Origin: Candidatus Woesearchaeota archaeon
Lineage (GTDB): Archaea; Nanobdellota; Nanobdellia; Woesearchaeales; UBA525
Reading direction: 5' to 3'
NCBI GenBank assembly: GCA_013331575.1
Contig: DUGD01000045.1
Span: 1-6,065, forward strand
DNA length: 6,065 nucleotides
The notes under the pieces were generated by a model that was not told where the DNA came from, searched no databases, and saw only the letters and a list, made by a program, of their open reading frames with translations. Of the stretch, positions 1 through 5,100 are shown in pieces; position 1 is the first letter of the stretch, and every line of letters begins with the position of its first letter. Both the position numbers and the translations under genes were made by a program.

Positions 1-1
1 C

Positions 2-1174
2 GCGCGTTATTACGCGTACGGCCAAGCGATTGAAGTCGGAGACCTCGATGACGATGGAACCGATGAGATTGTCGCAGGAGTACGCGCATACCAGCAATGC
101 GAGACAGGTCCTTGCATCGATGGAACTGGCATCGCAGCATTCAGCTATGTCGCAAATGAAGAGGAGAGTGAATTCGCAGGGGAATTGCAGACGCTTTGGT
201 TCCAGCACACGAGCGACGAAGTAGTCGATATCGTGCTTGGTAGTATCGGAACGGCGAGCATCGCGGCCATAACGGGCGACACCTCATACGACACCGTCTA
301 CCTGCTCGATAGTGAAGGCGACATCGTGTTGCTCAAACCGTATGTAGGACTCAACCCGAACGATAACGACGGACAGACGAACAGGTATCCGCGCGAGATA
401 GAACAGCTCGCGATCGGCGATGTCAACGGCGATGGCGCGAACGACCTGGTGGTCGCGAGTAGCGACATGCACTATGTCTACGACCCTGAGGACTACCTGG
501 CAGCACCAGGGGTGCTCTACGCCTTCAACGCTGACGGAACGCCCATCTGGCGCTACAGCGATGAGAGCAACAACGACTATCGCATGAGCGAGGAATGCTC
601 GCCTGAACCGGTCGCGTATGATGTTATGGTGCAGAAAATGGATGGGATGTCCAATGTGCTCGCCGCTATCGGCAACACCCTCTACAGCTTTGCGTACAGC
701 CCGACATGCAGCGATGACGTCCTCAATGGTGACGAAGTCGGCGTTGATTGTGGCGGCGAGTGCGGCGGCTACTGGTACGACAACTCGTGCCATAGCTCGC
801 AACAGAGCACTGGCGGCGGACGCAGTGGAGGCGGCGGCGGATCATGCAAGGATCCCTACGAGTGGACTGGCACCAGTTGTGTGCTCAAGGGAACCGCTCC
901 GCGGACAACAACCACTCCCAGCACCACATCCAGCACTAATGATGGTACTGATGAGGATGCAGGTGATGATACGGGCACCGGATCAGGCAATGAGACGGTA
1001 GAACGACCTCCTGCGACCACAGGCGGATCGCTCGCGCCGACAGAGACTCCTGAAGGAGACCTCTTGACAGGCGCGGTGACTGGCGGTGGAAACGGCAACT
1101 GGTGGTGGCTGCTCGTATTGCTTGCGCTTATCATCATCGCAAGCACTGTCTACTATGCGAAGCGTAAGAAGTAG
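2..1174 (+). CDS. Membrane-anchored surface protein with FG-GAP/beta-propeller ectodomain (5'-truncated)
   Basis: The reading frame is open from the left edge, so the true start lies outside the window; the TTG at 185 is internal. The visible 390 residues show FG-GAP-type Ca2+ loops of the form DxDxDGxxD/DxNxDGxxD at residues 14-21 (DLDDDGTD) and 140-148 (DVNGDGAND). Blade-like beta strands surround them, including 'VLYAFNADGTPIWRY', which resembles PQQ/beta-propeller repeats. A Cys motif follows at 236-254 (NGDEVGVDCGGEC), with further Cys at 263 and beyond. Then come a Gly/Ser linker, a Thr/Ser/Asp-rich stalk (about 300-352) likely to be O-glycosylated, 'LLTGAVTG' at 354-361, a transmembrane helix starting WWWLLVLL (367-386) and the basic tail KRKK. 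The expected topology is an extracellular propeller head held to the membrane by its C-terminus. FG-GAP propellers generally bind protein or carbohydrate ligands; the ligand here is unknown. Domain assignment is by motif recognition. Confidence 0.88.
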   Translation, partial: ARYYAYGQAIEVGDLDDDGTDEIVAGVRAYQQCETGPCIDGTGIAAFSYVANEEESEFAGELQTLWFQHTSDEVVDIVLGSIGTASIAAITGDTSYDTVYLLDSEGDIVLLKPYVGLNPNDNDGQTNRYPREIEQLAIGDVNGDGANDLVVASSDMHYVYDPEDYLAAPGVLYAFNADGTPIWRYSDESNNDYRMSEECSPEPVAYDVMVQKMDGMSNVLAAIGNTLYSFAYSPTCSDDVLNGDEVGVDCGGECGGYWYDNSCHSSQQSTGGGRSGGGGGSCKDPYEWTGTSCVLKGTAPRTTTTPSTTSSTNDGTDEDAGDDTGTGSGNETVERPPATTGGSLAPTETPEGDLLTGAVTGGGNGNWWWLLVLLALIIIASTVYYAKRKK

Positions 1175-1176
1175 TA

Positions 1177-1200
1177 TTCTTTATTTTTCTTTTTTTATCT
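1177..1200 (+). terminator. T-rich archaeal-type terminator after the FG-GAP gene
   Basis: Directly after the TAG stop the + strand carries a T-rich tract with runs of five and seven T. No strong GC hairpin precedes it. Archaeal RNA polymerase commonly terminates at such U tracts, and the next gene is convergent, so a terminator is expected here. Confidence 0.5.
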
Positions 1201-1363
1201 TCTCCATTCTGTTCACCTATGAGTACGCATCGTATGAGGCGTCATCCTCACAATCAGAGAATGCTAGAACAGGGTAGGAAACAACCATCTATGTTCTCCG
1301 GCAATTCAAGCGAGACACAGTCACGCTGATGACGAAGACATATTCTTGAGACGCAACTGTGGA

Positions 1364-1386
1364 GCGCTACGCAGGCGTACGAGCGC
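1364..1386. other. Imperfect GC-rich inverted repeat in the convergent intergenic region
   Basis: GCGC (1364-1367) plus TACG (1368-1371) can pair with CGTA (1376-1379) plus GCGC (1383-1386), giving eight base pairs around a CAGG loop with a three-base bulge at 1380-1382. It sits between the ends of two convergent genes and could help stop transcription or stabilise a 3' end. No T run follows closely on either strand, so the role is uncertain. Confidence 0.25.
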
Positions 1387-1389
1387 CAT

Positions 1390-1423
1390 GGAATAGATAA
1401 TAGAAATCGAATCAGATAACAAT
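1390..1423 (-). terminator. Weak T-rich tract downstream of the Lrp-family gene
   Basis: Read on the - strand, the 34 bases after the regulator's TAG stop contain about 18 T, in short runs of two or three. This is a weak match to an archaeal T-rich terminator, listed mainly because of its position. Confidence 0.22.
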
Positions 1424-1945
1424 CTACTCAGCATGCCCGCCACGGAGCGTGTAGAGATACGCGTCTTTCTTGGTGTTCTTCCAGACGGAATCCCATGTCG
1501 ATGTCTGCATGCTCACCGCATGGACGCCGGGGTATCGTTTCGCGAACGCTTTGAGGCTCTCCTCCTTATCCAGTAATGTTGTGAACGCGCAGACCATCAT
1601 GATGTGGGCGTCTCCGTGCGGGAGCCGATAGCAATCGATGACATGCGGTTCCTTGACGATATTCGCGCGGAAAGCATCCTCTTGCGCGAGGATATCGGGC
1701 GGTAATCGCAGCTGCGTTATGACGACGACACCAAGGCCGATGGCAGCGGGATCGAGACGAAGATTGTACCCTTGGATGACACCTTCGGCTTCGAGCCGCT
1801 TGCGGATCTTTCCCACCGCTTGCGTGCTGATGCCAATCTCCTCCGCTATCGCACTATCACATGATCGCGCATTCTTCGCCAGGTATTGCAGAACTAGAAG
1901 CTCATTTCGTTGCAATGCTACCCAACTCCGATAAATACAATCCAC
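1424..1945 (-). CDS. Lrp/AsnC-family transcriptional regulator
   Basis: This is a cytoplasmic DNA-binding regulator, usually dimeric or octameric, of the feast/famine type, often responsive to amino acids. From the GTG at 1945 it is 173 residues. Residues 13-65 form the winged helix-turn-helix: 'NELLVLQYLAKNAR', then 'DSAIAEEIGIS' and the recognition helix 'TQAVGKIRKRLEAEGVI', then wing 'GYNLRLDP'. Residues about 71-150 fit the alpha/beta RAM ligand-binding domain, including 'HGDAHIMMVCAF' at the usual Gly-containing turn and 'YPGVHAVSMQTS' near the end. The ligand is not predictable. The family is usually about 150 residues and typically begins a few residues before the first helix, so the in-frame TTG at 1915 (giving 163 residues) is a serious alternative start. 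Composition is balanced (about 20 acidic, 21 basic), unlike the acidic exported neighbours. It is divergent from the giant surface gene and convergent with the FG-GAP gene; autoregulation is common in the family. Confidence 0.9.
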   Translation of the reverse strand: MDCIYRSWVALQRNELLVLQYLAKNARSCDSAIAEEIGISTQAVGKIRKRLEAEGVIQGYNLRLDPAAIGLGVVVITQLRLPPDILAQEDAFRANIVKEPHVIDCYRLPHGDAHIMMVCAFTTLLDKEESLKAFAKRYPGVHAVSMQTSTWDSVWKNTKKDAYLYTLRGGHAE

Positions 1946-1950
1946 TCCAT
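1918..1950 (-). other. Possible 10-codon leader ORF overlapping the regulator start
   Basis: An ATG at 1950 opens MEWIVFIGVG and stops at TAG (1920-1918), in a different frame from the regulator. GGAG at 1961-1958 sits seven bases before this ATG, a better ribosome-binding spacing than for the regulator's GTG at 1945. The stop is two bases before the regulator's alternative TTG start at 1915, a geometry that permits translational coupling. Such short frames also arise by chance. Confidence 0.22.
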
Positions 1951-1951
1951 A

Positions 1952-1974
1952 ATGACACTCCGTCGGAGCATCAT
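1952..1974 (-). promoter_or_regulatory. 23-base palindrome / leader hairpin before the Lrp-family gene
   Basis: The DNA has a perfect core CTCCG-T-CGGAG (1958-1968) flanked by a two-base mismatch on each side and then ATGA/TCAT (1952-1955, 1971-1974). In the - strand transcript the mismatches become U-G wobbles, so 1974-1965 pairs with 1961-1952 as a continuous 10-bp stem with a GAC loop. The 3' arm contains the GGAG Shine-Dalgarno candidate. It could be an autoregulatory operator, a translational hairpin, or both. The pairing is visible in sequence; function is inferred. Confidence 0.45.
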
Positions 1975-1980
1975 ATGATA

Positions 1981-1994
1981 GTAATCACATTTAC
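1981..1994. promoter_or_regulatory. GTAA-N6-TTAC inverted repeat near the predicted regulator start site
   Basis: Four-base arms GTAA and TTAC flank TCACAT. It lies just downstream of where transcription of the regulator should begin (about 1996), a position typical for a repressor operator. Arms this short can occur by chance in AT-rich DNA. Confidence 0.22.
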
Positions 1995-2005
1995 ATAGAC
2001 TTGGA

Positions 2006-2014
2006 GATATTATC
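2006..2014. promoter_or_regulatory. GATA-T-TATC palindrome between TATA box and start site
   Basis: A nine-base perfect palindrome lies between the - strand TATA element and its expected start site. AT-rich palindromes at this place are plausible binding sites for an Lrp-family autoregulator, but this one is short and unproven. Confidence 0.22.
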
Positions 2015-2017
2015 AAC

Positions 2018-2032
2018 TTTATATACGTTTTC
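2018..2032 (-). promoter_or_regulatory. TATA/BRE promoter for the Lrp-family gene
   Basis: On the - strand the sequence reads GAAAAC (BRE-like, 2032-2027) followed by GTATATAAA (2026-2018), a good archaeal BRE/TATA match. The start site should fall about 25 bases downstream, near 1996, leaving a leader of about 50 nt that includes the palindrome at 1952-1974. Because TTTATATA also reads as a TATA box on the + strand, the element may act in both directions. Confidence 0.6.
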
Positions 2033-2048
2033 TTTTTACAATTTCAAC

Positions 2049-2062
2049 CAAACCCTTTTAAG
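2049..2062 (+). promoter_or_regulatory. Candidate BRE/TATA promoter for the giant surface gene
   Basis: CAAACCC followed by TTTTAAG resembles an archaeal BRE plus weak TATA element. Its expected start site is near 2085, giving a leader of about 80 nt to the ATG at 2166 but only about 10 nt to an in-frame ATG at 2097. The TTTATATA at 2018-2025 is an alternative promoter with a start near 2048. Confidence 0.4.
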
Positions 2063-2153
2063 CGCGCCAGAGACCCCTTCGAACCATAGACGGGGGATGA
2101 AGAAAAACGCCTACACAGGGCGCTATATCTTCCGTATAACTACCATTCATAGT

Positions 2154-2158
2154 GGGGG
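2154..2158 (+). promoter_or_regulatory. Shine-Dalgarno-like G run for the giant surface gene
   Basis: GGGGG followed by AAACACC precedes the ATG at 2166 with seven-base spacing. It can pair with the archaeal 16S tail through one G-U pair, and it supports this ATG over the in-frame ATG at 2097, whose own GGGGG (2092-2096) abuts the codon. Confidence 0.45.
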
Positions 2159-2165
2159 AAACACC

Positions 2166-5100
2166 ATGAAACAAGCAGCCTCTTACACAGTACTAGCAGC
2201 AATTATTTTGACAATGTTCTTCGCCACGGCGAACGCAGCGCTTGCGGACACCACCGGTTGGTTGTCGCCGACGGCGAATGTGAATGACGGCTGGGACCAC
2301 CCATCATGGGCCTATGCATCGGATGACTCACGCGCACGAGCAAACGAGTACGATGACGTCGTGCTGTATCTGCAATTCGGGAGCAGCATCCCGGCAGGAG
2401 CGACGATAGACGGCATCGAAGTGCGTGTCGAAGGATACACGACAGGACAACGTCAAGCAGCAGTCTCCCTCTCGTGGAACGGCGGAACATCATTCACCTC
2501 CGGATCTAACGGCATAAGGACCACCAATGTCAACTTCCAAGCATTCTCCCCTTGGGACGACAGCCTATCAACGCTAGGAGGATCGACAACCAACTGGGGC
2601 AGAACTTGGGCAACGAGCGATTTCAGCGGATCCAACTTCCGCATTAAGCTCGACGCCACAGGTCCGACAACAGGCGATATATACGTCGATCACGTACAGA
2701 TCCGTGTCCACTACACCCCCGCAGTGGCTCCTGAATGCATCGTGAACGCTGATTGCAGCGACAGCAACGCCTGCAACGGCGCAGAAATATGCAGCCCAGA
2801 AGGAGATTGCGTCGCAGGAACCCCCCTCACATGCGATGACAGCAACAGCTGCACCGATGATACATGCAACCCGGCATCAGGCTGCGCATTCACCGGCGAC
2901 ATCACCAATCCCACTACAAGCTGCGAGGACAACAATGTCTGCACCGCAGAAGCGTGCATGATCGACGGTTCGTGCGGATACACAGCAGTCACATACACGC
3001 GCTACGTATCGTTTAACGGCGTCGACACCGGTGACTGCACGAACAGCTCAGCACCGTGCCGCAGCGTCTATTTCGCCCAACAGCAATCGTGCGTCGGCGA
3101 CCGCATCGGCGTCGTCGGCACGAACGAGATAGTGAACCCGCGCATAGACCTCATCTATGCGTTCGAAGGACTCGAGTTCGACTTCGCAAATGTGCCCGCC
3201 ACACCCGGTAACACCGTGACTGTGGTGCAGGCGCAGTGCGAGAGCCCCAACGTGTTCTCCATGGCAGGCATCTGCTACAGCATCAATTCGAGCATGCCGA
3301 ACGGACAGTTCAGCGTCATGCTCACGTTCTCATACCTTGATGCTGACAACGACGGATTCGTCGATAGCACAGGCCAGGACGAGACGCAGCTCGCAGTGTA
3401 CTACAACGACGGCACCGCGTGGACCCAGATCCCGACCAAAGCACCAGATACCGTCCGCGATACGACAGCAAACACCATCACAGTGCTCTTGAACCACTTC
3501 ACGAACTTCGCGCTTTCGAGCTCGGTAGTCGTGACAGGACAAGACCTGACCCCTGATTACGCGCAGAGCGGCCAGAGCGTACAAGTGCTCGGCCTCCTGT
3601 TCAACAACAGCGGCCCTTCAAGCGACTGGATTGATGAGCTCTTCGTCACATTCGCAGGAACCACCACAACTGATGTCCCGACCGTCGAGTTCTTCTCCGA
3701 CACGAACGACAACGGCGCGTACGACGCAGGAATCGATACCCGCATCGGCGGCGTCCAGACATGGGTCGCCGGCAAGGCAGGACAGACATTCCTGAGCGCG
3801 GATGCTGACCGGACCATCAACTCCGGCGAGACGCAATGGTTCTTCATTGTGTACAACACGAGCATAAGCGCGACCGCGGGCGATTCGATCGGCGGTTACA
3901 TCGCAGCAGGCGAGCTCGGCCTCGCGAGCAGCGGCGACACAGAGACAGTCATCAATATGGGCGGCAGCACCATCCTCGATTCGAGCGCCCCTGAGACGCT
4001 CGGTGCGAGCGCAAGCCCGAACCCGACAAAAGACAATCTCAATGTGAGCGCGGCAGCGATGGACGATGTGGGAGTGCACAGCGGCAAGGTCTGCATCGAC
4101 AATGCGACACCTGGCTGCGTAGGTTACACACTCAGCCCAAGCGACGGCACGCCTGGCGGAGTCACCGAAATCGTCACCACGACCATCGACACAATCCCCC
4201 TTGCAGAAGGACTGCACACACTCTACTTCCGCGCGATCGATATGGCGATGCGCGTGGATATGACGCCGTGGGCAGTGCTCAATGTCATGTTCGACCACAG
4301 CGCTCCCGTCACCGCCATCAACGCGGTGCCGAGCATCCTGACGGTATCGACATGGACGTTCAACGGCACGTCGATCGATGCGTACACACGCATCATGAAC
4401 CCCGGTGTCAGCTACCAGCTTGACATCGATGGATGGCACCTCGCGGCGCCAGTCGACGGCGCTTGGGATGAGCTCACCGAGGAGTACAGGTTCACCTTGA
4501 GCGGCCTCGCCGAAGGAGCGCACACCATCTTCGTGCGTGCATCCGACGAGCCCGGCAACGTGGAGAACCCGCCCGCGGAACTCAGCTTCTGCGTGGACAC
4601 AGTATGGCCGGTAGCGAACGCTGGCGGACCTTACACAGTCAATGAGGGTGCCGGGATCGACATCGACGGCACCGCATCGTACGACCCGACAGAGAACTGC
4701 GGCAACCTGACCTACCAATGGTTCATGGACGGCAACATCTGGACGGGTTTGACAGTGCCATACTTCAATGCAGCATGGGGCGACAACGGAACGCACACGA
4801 TGACCATCCAAGTCACCGACGCAGCAGGACACGCGACGAACGCGAGCACTACAGTGACCGTGCTCAATGTCGCACCCAATGTGACCGCGATCGATATGAG
4901 CGGAGATGAAGGCAGCGCAGTGACCCTGCATGTCGACTTCACCGATCCAGCGACCACGAACGACGAGCCGTACTCATGGTACGTCGACTGGGGAGATGGC
5001 ACGAGCACAGGCCCGACCATCGAGACCTACGATTCGTTCGAGATCGACCACGTCTACGCTGACAACGGCACGTACACCATCAACGTGAGCGTGACGGACA

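Noticed and set aside
185..187. TTG at 185 as the start of the first gene
   Set aside because: The same frame is open back to the window edge and encodes a conserved FG-GAP loop before this codon, so the TTG is an internal Leu codon.
30..224. A 64-codon + strand frame at the left edge
   Set aside because: It overlaps the FG-GAP frame, which is open from position 2 and encodes a clear Ca2+ loop there, so it is an out-of-frame shadow.
284..802. A 172-codon - strand frame inside the FG-GAP gene
   Set aside because: It is antisense to recognisable FG-GAP repeats and has the same biased composition (Val, Ala, Arg, Asp) with no domain.
1086..1277. A 63-codon + strand frame crossing the end of the FG-GAP gene
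   Set aside because: It begins out of frame inside the membrane-anchor codons and runs through the T-rich terminator; no ribosome-binding site or domain is seen.
3618..4931. A 437-codon open frame on the - strand inside the giant gene
   Set aside because: It lies wholly antisense to a frame with a clear signal peptide and PKD domains. Its translation is an unstructured-looking mix rich in Val, Arg, Cys, His and Asp, as expected from reading GC-biased codons backwards, and I see no domain in it.
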